Below, one piece after another: positions 1-9,784 of a DNA stretch of 64,000 nucleotides (positions within the stretch are counted from its first letter, which is position 1; the number at the start of each line of letters is the position of its first letter). The translations under genes were made by a program, and so were the position numbers. The stretch comes from Phosphoribacter sp037045055 (lineage in GTDB: Bacteria; Actinomycetota; Actinomycetes; Actinomycetales; Dermatophilaceae). The notes under the pieces are model-generated. The model saw only the letters and a program-made list of their open reading frames with translations. It was not told the origin of the DNA and did not search any database. The stretch is taken from the NCBI GenBank assembly GCA_037045055.1, contig JBAOHJ010000001.1:62001-126000 (forward strand). The letters run 5' to 3'.

Positions 1-966
1 CCGGGTGATGAGGTCCTTGACGGGCACCTGGCCGGTGGCGATGTAGTGCAGGGCGCGGCGGTTGTGCTCGGGGGCCGACCCGTTGGCCCCGTGGATGTGC
101 AACTGCCGGTAGTGCACGAGGTTGGAGTCGCAGGTGATCGTCGGGTCGGTCTTGGGCAGCCCCCCGAAGAACGAGATCCGCCCGTTGCGGGCGGCCATGG
201 CGATGGCCTGCTCCTGGGTGACGTTGGCCGCGGTGGCGGTGATGACGACGTCGGCCCCGCGCCCGTCGGTGAGCTGCATGACCCGGGCCACGACGTCGAC
301 CTGGGAGCCGTCGATGACCTCGTCGGGGTGGACCGCCTCGGCGGACATCGCCAGCCGGTCGGCGTTGACGTCCACGAGGAAGACCCGCCCCGCCCGGTGG
401 ACGCCCCGGGCGATCCGGATGTGCATGCACCCGATCGGCCCGGCGCCGAACACGACGACGGTGTCCCCGGGCTCGATGCCCAGCAGCTCCTGGGCGTTGA
501 TCGCGCAGGCGAACGGCTCGGCCGCCGACGCCTCGTCGAAGCCGACGTTGTCGGGGATGCGGTTGAGGCCGTCGACCTTGAGGACCTCGCGGGGCACGAC
601 GAGGTACTCCGCGAAGCCGCCGTCGTACTGGTAGCCCATCGAGGTCTGGTTCTGGCAGACCGCCATCCAGCCCTTGCGGCACTCGTAGCAGTCGCCGCAG
701 GGCACCGCGGCGATGACCTGGACCCGGTCACCGGGCTGCCAACCGCCGGTGACCTCGGCGCCGACCTGCACGACCTGCCCGGCGATCTCGTGGCCGATGG
801 TCCGCGGCGGTGTGAGGTTCTGGTGGCCGTTGTGGAGGATCTTGACGTCGGTGCCGCAGGTGGAGCAGTTGCGGACCCGGATCTTCACCTCGTCCGGTCC
901 GCACACCGGCTCGGGCACCTCTTCGAGGCGGACGTCTCCGGGGGCGTAGAAGCGCAGCGCCTTCAT
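1..966 (-). CDS. Zinc-dependent medium-chain alcohol/polyol dehydrogenase, 3' end cut by window
   Basis: The visible 322 codons run in frame to the window edge. They show a medium-chain dehydrogenase that should oxidise a polyol, alcohol or polyol phosphate with NAD(P). Near the N-terminus lies the catalytic zinc cysteine in CSTCGTD and the ligand motif TIGHE. A structural-zinc cysteine cluster (CGDCYECRKGWMAVC) and the Rossmann motif GAGPIG follow. The ATG at 966 is preceded by a GGAG ribosome site. It is divergent from a mannitol-type PTS permease across a 174-bp region with palindromes, so I infer that it handles a sugar alcohol or its phosphate. The exact substrate cannot be read from the sequence. 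Confidence 0.85.
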   Translation of the reverse strand, partial: MKALRFYAPGDVRLEEVPEPVCGPDEVKIRVRNCSTCGTDVKILHNGHQNLTPPRTIGHEIAGQVVQVGAEVTGGWQPGDRVQVIAAVPCGDCYECRKGWMAVCQNQTSMGYQYDGGFAEYLVVPREVLKVDGLNRIPDNVGFDEASAAEPFACAINAQELLGIEPGDTVVVFGAGPIGCMHIRIARGVHRAGRVFLVDVNADRLAMSAEAVHPDEVIDGSQVDVVARVMQLTDGRGADVVITATAANVTQEQAIAMAARNGRISFFGGLPKTDPTITCDSNLVHYRQLHIHGANGSAPEHNRRALHYIATGQVPVKDLITR

Positions 967-1004
967 GGGTCTCCTCGCGTGAGTCTTCTTCTGAATCTGA
1001 CTGT

Positions 1005-1017
1005 TTGCTCGCAGCAA
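1005..1017. promoter_or_regulatory. Palindrome TTGCT-CGC-AGCAA, candidate operator
   Basis: A perfect inverted repeat with 5-bp arms and a 3-bp centre lies midway between the divergent dehydrogenase and PTS genes. It could bind a sugar-responsive repressor or activator. No regulator gene is in view. Confidence 0.4.
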
Positions 1018-1031
1018 TCCTGACAGAACCT

Positions 1032-1062
1032 CTTGACACAGTCAAGATCGGGCAGATATAAG
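1032..1062 (+). promoter_or_regulatory. PTS promoter with overlapping palindromic operator
   Basis: TTGACA (1033-1038) and TATAAG (1057-1062) are separated by 18 bp and form a near-consensus housekeeping promoter reading toward the PTS gene. The -35 box lies inside the perfect palindrome CTTGAC-ACA-GTCAAG (1032-1046), so a protein bound there would block RNA polymerase. This suggests repression lifted by the transported polyol. Confidence 0.6.
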
Positions 1063-1140
1063 GATGAACACAGGCCCACTATGACCGGGGTCACACCCGC
1101 CAGACCCACCCACGCGGTGGGTCGACTCGAAAGGACCGCC

Positions 1141-3150
1141 ATGGCGAGTACGGCAACGACCGCGCAGCGCACCTCGGCACGGGTGCACGTGCAGAAGTTC
1201 GGGACGTTCCTGTCCAACATGGTGATGCCCAACATCGGCGCCTTCATCGCCTGGGGGCTCATCACCGCACTGTTCATCAAGTCCGGCTGGCTCAACCAGG
1301 GCGGCAACGGCGGCCTGGCCGACACCGGCTGGGTCGCCCAGATCGGCGGCTGGGGGGCCTACGACGGCAAGGGCATCGTCGGCCCGATGATCACCTACCT
1401 GTTGCCCCTGCTCATCGGCTACACCGGCGGCAAGATCGTCTACGACGTCCGCGGTGGCGTCGTGGGCGCGATCGCCACCATGGGGGTCATCGCCGGCACG
1501 AGCATCCCCATGTTCATGGGCGCGATGGTCATGGGTCCGCTAGGCGGCTGGTCGATGAAGAAGCTCGACGGCCTCTGGGACGGCAAGATCAGGCCCGGGT
1601 TCGAGATGCTCGTCAACAACTTCTCCGCCGGGATCTGGGGCATGATCCTCGCGGTCTTCGGCTTCTTCGCCATGGGCCCGGTCGTGATCACCCCCTTCGC
1701 CACCGCCGCCGGCAACGTCGTCCAGTGGCTGGTCGACCGGGGCCTGCTGCCGCTGACCTCGGTGTTCATCGAGCCGGCCAAGGTGCTGTTCCTCAACAAC
1801 GCGATCAACCACGGCGTGCTCACCCCCCTGGGGACCAACCAGTCCCTCGCCGAGGGCAAGTCGGTGCTGTTCCTGCTCGAGGCGAACCCGGCGGCCGGCC
1901 TGGGCGTCCTGCTGGCCTACATGCTGTTCGGCAAGGGCATGGCCAAGGCCTCGGCGCCCGGCGCCGCGCTCATCCACTTCGTCGGCGGCATCCACGAGAT
2001 CTACTTCCCCTACATCCTGGCCAAGCCGAAGCTCATCGCGGCCGCGATCGCCGGCGGCATGACCCAGGTGTTCGTCAACGTCCTGTTCCACTCCGGTCTG
2101 CGGGCACCGGCCGCCCCCGGCTCGATCCTCGCCGTGTACGCCCAGACGCCGGGCGACAGCATCGTCGGGGTCACCCTGTCCTGGATCCTCGGGGCGGCGG
2201 CCTCGTTCCTCGTCGCCGCATTCCTGCTCAAGACCGACCGCTCCGACGACGAGGGCGATCTCGCCAAGGCGACCGCCGACATGGAGGCGATGAAGGGCAA
2301 GACGTCGCTCGCGTCCGCCGCCCTGGTCGGCGACGCGGTCGCCGACGGCGCCCCCCACGGCCCGATCCGCTCCATCGTGTTCGCCTGCGACGCAGGCATG
2401 GGCTCGTCGGCGATGGGCGCCAGCGTGCTGCGCCGCAAGATCCAGGCGGCCGGCTTCGCCGACGTCACGGTGGTCAACAAGGCCATCGCCAACCTCACCG
2501 ACACCGTCGACCTCGTCGTCAGTCACCAGGACCTCACCGAGCGGGCGCGCCAGCGCACCGGGTCGGCGAGGCACGTCTCGGTGGACAACTTCATGGGCAG
2601 CCCGCGCTACGACGAGATCGTCGAGCTGCTCGGCCGGACCAACGAAGGCGCCGCCGCGTCCTCGGCCTCCCCGGCCCAGGCCCCGCCGGCGCCGGAGCCC
2701 CAGCCGGCCGAGCGCGGCGGGGACGTCCTCGCGCCCGGCTCGGTGGTCCTGGCCGGCACCGCGCGCACCCGCGACGACGCGATCACCGAGGCGGGCACCC
2801 TGCTCGTCGCGGCCGGCGCGGTGGACGCGGCATACGTCGCCTCGATGCACGAGCGCGAGGCGTCGGTGTCGACCCACATGGGCAACCTGTTGGCGATCCC
2901 GCACGGCACCAACGAGGCCAAGGGCTCGATCGCGCGGACCGCGATGTCGTTCGTGCGCTACCCGCAGCACGTCGACTGGAACGGCAAGCCGACCGAGTTC
3001 GTCGTCGGCATCGCCGGTGCCGGCGAGGACCATCTCACCCTGCTGTCCAAGCTGGCCAGGGTCTTCCTCGACCAGGCCCAGGTCGAGCGGCTGCGCTCGG
3101 CCCGGACCCCCGAGGAGGTCCTCGACGTGCTCGACAGCGTCACCGCCTGA
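1141..3150 (+). CDS. mtlA: Mannitol-family PTS permease, fused EIICBA
   Basis: This 669-aa membrane protein imports and phosphorylates a hexitol, most likely mannitol, using phosphate from HPr. The N-terminal ~380 residues are the hydrophobic EIIC channel. The EIIB domain carries the phosphocysteine in CDAGMGSSAMG (Cys416). After an Ala/Pro/Glu-rich linker, the EIIA domain has its phosphohistidine in AIPHGTNE (His588). Length and C-B-A domain order match E. coli MtlA (about 637 aa). The ATG at 1141 has AAGGA five bases upstream; an earlier in-frame TTG at 1033 lies inside the promoter and is not used here. EI and HPr genes are not in this window. Confidence 0.9.
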   Translation: MASTATTAQRTSARVHVQKFGTFLSNMVMPNIGAFIAWGLITALFIKSGWLNQGGNGGLADTGWVAQIGGWGAYDGKGIVGPMITYLLPLLIGYTGGKIVYDVRGGVVGAIATMGVIAGTSIPMFMGAMVMGPLGGWSMKKLDGLWDGKIRPGFEMLVNNFSAGIWGMILAVFGFFAMGPVVITPFATAAGNVVQWLVDRGLLPLTSVFIEPAKVLFLNNAINHGVLTPLGTNQSLAEGKSVLFLLEANPAAGLGVLLAYMLFGKGMAKASAPGAALIHFVGGIHEIYFPYILAKPKLIAAAIAGGMTQVFVNVLFHSGLRAPAAPGSILAVYAQTPGDSIVGVTLSWILGAAASFLVAAFLLKTDRSDDEGDLAKATADMEAMKGKTSLASAALVGDAVADGAPHGPIRSIVFACDAGMGSSAMGASVLRRKIQAAGFADVTVVNKAIANLTDTVDLVVSHQDLTERARQRTGSARHVSVDNFMGSPRYDEIVELLGRTNEGAAASSASPAQAPPAPEPQPAERGGDVLAPGSVVLAGTARTRDDAITEAGTLLVAAGAVDAAYVASMHEREASVSTHMGNLLAIPHGTNEAKGSIARTAMSFVRYPQHVDWNGKPTEFVVGIAGAGEDHLTLLSKLARVFLDQAQVERLRSARTPEEVLDVLDSVTA

Positions 3151-3162
3151 GCGGCCACGGCG

Positions 3163-3189
3163 CAGGCCGGCGCGGTGGGGGCCGGCCTG
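3163..3189 (+). terminator. GC-rich hairpin after the PTS gene
   Basis: CAGGCCGGC (3163-3171) pairs perfectly with GCCGGCCTG (3181-3189) across a 9-nt loop, 13 bp after the PTS stop codon. There is no clear U-tract, as is common in high-GC actinobacteria. It would separate the PTS transcript from rnpB. Confidence 0.5.
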
Positions 3190-3221
3190 TCGTCGCCGCG
3201 GCCGTGCGGTCATAATGGGTG

Positions 3222-3614
3222 CGGACGAGTCGGTCAGGCGGTCGCGTCGCCCGGTGCGAGCCGGGCGCCGAGGAACGTCCGGGCTCCGTAGGGCGAGGTG
3301 GTGGCCAACAGCCACCCGGAGCGATCCGCGGGACAGTGCCACAGAGAACAGACCGCCGCGTATGCCGGTCCGCCGGCCTTCGCGGTAAGGGTGAAACGGT
3401 GGTGTAAGAGACCACCAGCGGCCTGGGTGACCAGGTCGGCTCGGTAAACCCCACCCGGAGCAAGCTCGCACAGCAGACGCCCGAGGGCGGCCCGCCCGAG
3501 TCTGCGGGTAGAGCGCTAGAGCCGGTCAGCAATGGCCGGCCGAGATGGATGACCGCCACCGGGCGGCCGGCACCGGCCGCCCGGGACAGAACCCGGCGTA
3601 TCGACCGACTCGTC
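3222..3614 (+). ncRNA. rnpB: RNase P RNA, bacterial class A
   Basis: This is the catalytic RNA that trims the 5' leader from precursor tRNAs. The outer helix is visible: GACGAGTCGGTC near 3224 pairs with GACCGACTCGTC near 3603. The conserved GAGGAACGTCCGGGCTCC block lies near 3270. The conserved ACAGAACCCGGCGTATCGAC block lies just before the 3' helix. A CATAAT -10 element at 3211-3216 places the transcription start near 3222. End points are set by pairing and are good to a few bases. One copy of the genome-wide GTATGCC heptamer sits in a variable helix near 3360. Confidence 0.95.
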
Positions 3615-3735
3615 CACCACACGCTCCCGCGTCGCGGGGCAAGGGGGTCGGCGAGTCGGTCGGCGTGCTCATCCGTCGGGGCCCAGGGTCCACTCGCCCG
3701 GCGGTGCGGCGGCCCGCGACCCGTAGAGTCCCCAC

Positions 3736-4979
3736 GTGACCGGTGCGCCCGATGCCGCCGACCGGCTGTGGACGGCTCCGTTCCTCGCCCTCACCCTGGC
3801 CAACCTCTGCGTGAGCGTCACCTCCTACGTCCTGGTCGCGACGCTCGCCGGGTATGCCGCCGGGGCCTACGGCGCGAACCCCGCGCAGGCCGGGCTGGTG
3901 AGCTCGGTCTTCTTCGTCGGGGCGATGCTCGCCCGCCTCGTCGCCGGCCGGGTGCTGACCTCCCGGGGGATCCGGCCGGTCGTGCTCGGATCCCTGGCGG
4001 CGCTGCTGGCCACCTGCCTGGCCTACCTGTTGCCCCACGCCATGCCCACGATGCTGCTCGTGCGGGTCCTGCACGGGATCGCCTACGGGTTCGCGGCGAC
4101 CGCCCTGGCCAGCGCCGCGATGCGTGCAGTCCCGCCGGCCCGGCGCGGCGAGGGCTCGGGGTGGTTCACCGCCGGGATGGCGCTGGCCACCGGCATCGCG
4201 CCCTTCGTCGGGATGACCCTCGCCCGCGGCGGTGGCGGCCAGGGGGCGGTGTTCGCCGTGACCATCGGGTGTTGCGTCGTCGCGCTCGCGGCGGCGGCGC
4301 TCGTCGCCGGGTCGCTGCCCGCCCGCCCGCCGGCTGGCGCGCCCGCGGGGACGGCGGCGCGGCGGAGCTGGGTGGGCGGCCTGGTCGACCGTCGGGCGCT
4401 GCCGGTCGGCGCGGTCGTGGGGCTGTGCGCCGTCCCCTTCGCCGCGATCCTCGCCTTCTTGTCCTCGTATGCCGCGCAGGTCGGGCTGCCCGAGGCCGCG
4501 AGTGCGTACTTCCTCGTGTACGCCGGCGTCATCCTGGTCAGCCGACCGGCCGCGGGCATCGTCCAGGACCGCCGAGGCGACGAGGTGGTCGTCGTGCCGA
4601 TCGTCCTCGCGCTGGCCCTGGGCAGCCTGCTCACCGGGCTGGCCGCCACCGGCCCCGTGCTCCTGCTGGCCGCCGGGCTGCTGGGCTTGGGCTACGGCAC
4701 CCTGACCTCGGTCGGGCAGGCGATCGCGGTGGCCCGGGTGGCCCGCGAGCGGGTCGGTCTGGGGGTCTCGAGCTACTTCCTGCTCGTCGAGGTCGGCACC
4801 GGGCTGGGCCCGGTCGTGCTCGGGCTGCTGGTCGAGCCGGTCGGGTATCCCGGCACCTACGCCGCCGGGGCGGCCTTCGCCCTCGCCGCGCTGGTGCTCT
4901 ACCTCGCGGTGGTGCGCGGCCCGCGGACTATCCGTGGCGGCACCGCCGCGGGGGAGGGCCCGGCGGTGCCGCGCCGGCG

Positions 4980-4983
<4 letters not shown>
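3736..4983 (+). CDS. MFS transporter
   Basis: This 415-aa protein has about twelve hydrophobic helices and the layout of a major facilitator superfamily exporter. A basic loop around RLVAGRVLTSRGIRP between helices 2 and 3 fits the MFS signature region. The substrate cannot be deduced. The GTG start at 3736 lacks a ribosome site; TAGAGT at 3724-3729 ends six bases before it, so the mRNA is probably leaderless. Its stop codon overlaps the stop of the convergent pgi gene by four bases. Confidence 0.8.
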
Positions 4984-6656
<1,673 letters not shown>

Positions 6657-6749
6657 CTCACACCTCACAGTCGTGGCCGGCCCGTCGCCTCGAAGCCTAT
6701 GCCTGGACGTGACCGCGCGGTCGGCGAGGTCGACCGGCACACTCGTACC

Positions 6750-7118
6750 GTGCGCGGTGTCAACGCAGCGGTGATGTTCGTCCTCGAGCTGGCGGTGTAT
6801 GCCGGGGCGCTCGCCTGGGCATGGACCCTGGACTCCGTGGCAGCCACGGCCGTGGCGGCGGTGCTGGCGATCGCGGTGCTGGTCGGGGTGTGGGCCCGTT
6901 TCGGGGCGCCGACCGCGGCGCGGCCCGCGCTGGGGGCGGCGCGGGTGGGGCTGGAGACCGGGTGGTTCGGCGCCGGGGCGCTGGCATGGCTCGCCTCCGG
7001 GCGAGCGACCTGGGCGCTGGCCCTCGCGGGGTGCTGGGCCGTCAACCTCGCCCTTCGTGCGGCATACGGTCAGCTGCCCACGAGACCCCCCGGGCCGGCG
7101 GCCCAGCAGTTACCGTGA
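6750..7118 (+). CDS. YrdB-family (DUF2568) small membrane protein
   Basis: A 122-aa integral membrane protein with about four hydrophobic helices. The pattern VMFVLELAVYAGALAWAW, then a Phe-Gly-Ala-Pro loop and VGLETGWFGAGALAWLASG, resembles the YrdB/DUF2568 family, whose function is unknown. The GTG at 6750 gives the family-like N-terminus; ATG 6774 is an alternative. Its last codons contain the -10 element of the next gene. Confidence 0.7.
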   Translation: MRGVNAAVMFVLELAVYAGALAWAWTLDSVAATAVAAVLAIAVLVGVWARFGAPTAARPALGAARVGLETGWFGAGALAWLASGRATWALALAGCWAVNLALRAAYGQLPTRPPGPAAQQLP

Positions 7119-7122
7119 TGTC

Positions 7123-7773
7123 ATGCGCCTCACCCACCTCGGCCATGCCTGCCTGCTCGTCGAGATGGCCGACCGGCGGCTGCTCATCGATCCGGGGTCC
7201 TTCTCGGCCGGGTTCGAGGACCTCACCGGTCTGGACGCCATCCTGGTCACCCACCAGCACGCCGACCACCTCGACGTGGGCCGTTTCCCGGCGCTGGTCA
7301 AGGCCAATCCGCGGGCCCAGGTGTGGACCGACCCGCAGACGGCCGAGATCCTGCACGACACGGGACTGCGGGTGGGTCTGCTCGAGCAGGGCACGGACGT
7401 CGCGGTCGGCGACGTGGCGCTCAGCCCGCGGGGGGCGATGCACGCGTTCAACCACGCCGGGGTGCCCACCGTGGCCAACGTGGGGGTGCGGTTATCGGCG
7501 CCGGGGGAGCCGGTGCTGTTCCACCCCGGCGACGCCTACGACGCCGAGCCGGGTGAGGTGGACGTGCTGGGCGTCCCGGTCAACGCGCCGTGGACCGCGG
7601 TGCGCGACACCATCGACTTCGTCCGGCGGATCGGGCCGCGGGGCTTCGTGCCGATCCACGATGCGCTGCTCTCGCCGACCGGCCGGGCCATGTACCTCGG
7701 TCACGTCGGCACGCACGGCGGTCCGGACCTGAGGGTGCACGACCTGGCCGGCCAGGGGGCCGTGACGATCTGA
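7123..7773 (+). CDS. MBL-fold metal-dependent hydrolase, UlaG-like
   Basis: A 216-aa metallo-beta-lactamase-fold protein. The zinc-binding signature THQHADH is in the first quarter and a later GAMHAF supplies another histidine. The start MRLTHLGHACLLVE is typical of UlaG-like hydrolases. The substrate is unknown. TACCGT (7111-7116) ends six bases before the ATG and overlaps the stop region of the preceding gene, so transcription can begin at the start codon. Confidence 0.85.
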   Translation: MRLTHLGHACLLVEMADRRLLIDPGSFSAGFEDLTGLDAILVTHQHADHLDVGRFPALVKANPRAQVWTDPQTAEILHDTGLRVGLLEQGTDVAVGDVALSPRGAMHAFNHAGVPTVANVGVRLSAPGEPVLFHPGDAYDAEPGEVDVLGVPVNAPWTAVRDTIDFVRRIGPRGFVPIHDALLSPTGRAMYLGHVGTHGGPDLRVHDLAGQGAVTI

Positions 7774-7786
7774 CCTCGCTCGAGGA

Positions 7787-8545
7787 TCAGTCGGCGGCCA
7801 GCGCTGCGGCCCCGACGATGCCGGCGGCGTTGCGCAGCCGGGCGGGCACGATCGGGGTGCGCAGCGCCAACAGCGGGAGGAACCGCTCGGCCTTGCGCGA
7901 CACGCCGCCACCGACGACGAACAGGTCCGGCCACAGCAGGTCCTCCAGCACGCCGTAGTAGCGCTGCAGCCGCCCGGCCCACTCGGCATACGACAGGCCC
8001 TCGCGCTCGCGGGCGCTGGCGGCGGCCATCGTCTCGGCGTCCCGGCCGTCGACCTGCAGGTGACCGAGCTCGGCATTGGGCACCAGGACGCCGTCGTGGA
8101 TCAGCGCCACCCCGATCCCCGTGCCCAGGGTGGTGACGACGACCAGTCCGTCGTGGTCCTTCGCCGCGCCGTAGCGGACCTCGGCCACTCCGGCCGCGTC
8201 GGCGTCGTTGACCAGCAGGCAGCGGCGGCCCAGGGCGGCGGCGAACAGCTCCGCTCCCGGTGCGTCGACCCACGAGCCGTCGATGTTCGCGGCCGTGCGG
8301 ACCACTCCGTGCTGGACCACCCCGGGGATGGTCACCCCGATCGGGGCGTCCGGCGGCACCTCGCTCTCGAAGGCCGCCGCGATCCGACCGACGACGGCGG
8401 CGACCGCGGCCGGCGTGGCCGGCATGGGCGTCGCGATCTTCAGCCGCTCGCGCAGGAACTCCCCACGCGCCAGGTCCACCGGAGCACCCTTGATGCCCGA
8501 GCCGCCGACGTCGATCCCGAGCGCGACCGTGGGCTGTGGTGTCAT
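7787..8545 (-). CDS. ppgK: Polyphosphate glucokinase
   Basis: This ROK-family kinase phosphorylates glucose to glucose-6-phosphate with polyphosphate (and usually ATP) as donor, an actinobacterial speciality. The 252-aa protein begins with the phosphate-binding IDVGGSGIKGA. It then has NDADAAGVAE with the catalytic aspartate, TLGTGIGVALI and the ExGH-type motif in AELGHLQVDG. The sequence CAGGAT ends six bases before the ATG, consistent with a leaderless mRNA. It is transcribed in the same direction as map but has its own start signal. Confidence 0.93.
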   Translation of the reverse strand: MTPQPTVALGIDVGGSGIKGAPVDLARGEFLRERLKIATPMPATPAAVAAVVGRIAAAFESEVPPDAPIGVTIPGVVQHGVVRTAANIDGSWVDAPGAELFAAALGRRCLLVNDADAAGVAEVRYGAAKDHDGLVVVTTLGTGIGVALIHDGVLVPNAELGHLQVDGRDAETMAAASAREREGLSYAEWAGRLQRYYGVLEDLLWPDLFVVGGGVSRKAERFLPLLALRTPIVPARLRNAAGIVGAAALAAD

Positions 8546-8567
8546 GACGTCATCCTGCCGGACCGGC

Positions 8568-9431
8568 TCACGGCAGGGTGAGGATCTCGTGGCCGCTGTC
8601 GGTGACCAGGACGGTGTGCTCGAACTGCGCCGAGCGGCGACGGTCCCGGGTGACGACGGTCCAGCCGTCGTCCCACATCTCCCATTCCGGGGAGCCGAGG
8701 TTGAGCATCGGCTCGACGGTGAAGGTCATACCCGGCAGCATGACGGTGTCGTATGCCGGTGCCGCGTCGTAGTGCGGCACGATGAGCCCGCTGTGGAAGG
8801 CCGTGCCGATGCCGTGGCCGGTGTAGTCGCGCACCACCCCGAGCCCGAACCGGCGGGCATAAGCGGAGATCACCCGGCCGATGACGTTGATCGGCCGGCC
8901 GGGGGCGACCGCGGCGACCCCTCGCAGCATCGCCTCGCGGGTGCGCTCGACGAGCAGCCGGGACTGCTCGTCCACCTCCCCGACGAGGTAGGTCGCGTCC
9001 GTGTCGCCGTGCACCCCGTGCAGGTAGGCGGTGACGTCGATGTTGACGATGTCCCCGTCCTGCAACGGCCGGGCGTCCGGGATGCCGTGACAGATGACCT
9101 CGTTGACCGAGGTGCACAGCGACTTGGGGAAGCCCCGATAGCCCAGCGTCGACGGGTAGGCACCGTGGTCGAGCATGAACTCGTGGCCCACCCGGTCGAT
9201 CTCGTCGGTGCTCACTCCGGGGGCGATCACCGCCGCGGCCGCCGCCAGCGCCTGGGCGGCCACCCGTGCGGCGATCCGCATCTTCTCGATGGTCTCGGCG
9301 TCCTTGACCTCCGACCCGGTGAAACGCTCCGGGGCGTCGCGGTCCACGTACTCCGGTCGCGGGATCGATGCCGGCACGGCACGCCGGGGGCTGACGGCGT
9401 GTGGGGTGAGCAGGGGCGAGGCGAGCGGCAT
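8568..9431 (-). CDS. map: Methionine aminopeptidase, type I
   Basis: This cytosolic enzyme removes the initiator methionine from nascent proteins. The 287-aa protein has an N-terminal extension typical of actinobacterial MetAP. It shows the metal ligands in order: NIDVTAYLHGVHGDTDATY region aspartates, histidine in YTGHGIGTAFH, glutamate in TVEPML and glutamate in QFEHTV. The ATG at 9431 has TACACT seven bases upstream on its strand, so it is probably leaderless. A longer reading frame to 9482 has no family support. Confidence 0.95.
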   Translation of the reverse strand: MPLASPLLTPHAVSPRRAVPASIPRPEYVDRDAPERFTGSEVKDAETIEKMRIAARVAAQALAAAAAVIAPGVSTDEIDRVGHEFMLDHGAYPSTLGYRGFPKSLCTSVNEVICHGIPDARPLQDGDIVNIDVTAYLHGVHGDTDATYLVGEVDEQSRLLVERTREAMLRGVAAVAPGRPINVIGRVISAYARRFGLGVVRDYTGHGIGTAFHSGLIVPHYDAAPAYDTVMLPGMTFTVEPMLNLGSPEWEMWDDGWTVVTRDRRRSAQFEHTVLVTDSGHEILTLP

Positions 9432-9505
9432 ACCGGGGAGTGTAGGTCGAGGCTCTGAGCGCGGATACCGTGAAGACGGCACATCGGGCGGACCAGGAGG
9501 CCAGC

Positions 9506-9715
9506 ATGCCGTGGTGGTACAACATCGGGACCGGTGAGGTCGAGGACGACGAGGGCCGGGGGACGGGCGAGGACGTCCTGGGCCCGTACGCCACCCGCGA
9601 GGAGGCCGCCCGCGCCCTGCAGATCGCGCACGACAAGACCGAGCAGTGGGACGCCCAGGACCGTGAATGGGACAACCGAGGCGCCGCGCCGGGGTGGTCC
9701 AAGGGCGCCGACTGA
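9506..9715 (+). CDS. Conserved 69-aa protein (SPOR-like annotation in relatives)
   Basis: A small acidic protein starting MPWWYNIGTGEVE and containing GPYATREEAARAL. This pattern recurs in actinobacterial proteins often labelled SPOR domain-containing; that label is weak. No signal peptide or membrane helix is visible, so a cytosolic location is likely. A strong AGGAGG (9495-9500) lies five bases before ATG 9506, which settles the start. It is divergent from map. Confidence 0.7.
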   Translation: MPWWYNIGTGEVEDDEGRGTGEDVLGPYATREEAARALQIAHDKTEQWDAQDREWDNRGAAPGWSKGAD

Positions 9716-9784
9716 GCGCCCCGGGCGGTCCCGGATGACGACGAGCGAGGGACCCGGGCCGGACGGTGACGCCCCGCAGGGTCG

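Noticed and set aside
1540..3471. Very long open frames on the strand opposite the PTS gene and many other genes
   Set aside because: In DNA this rich in G+C, antisense frames stay open by chance. Their translations are Arg/Pro/Gly/His-rich with no family motifs, while the sense genes have clear domains.
7768..7790. Imperfect hairpin at the convergent ends of the MBL gene and ppgK as a terminator
   Set aside because: The stem is interrupted and lacks a U-tract; evidence is too weak.
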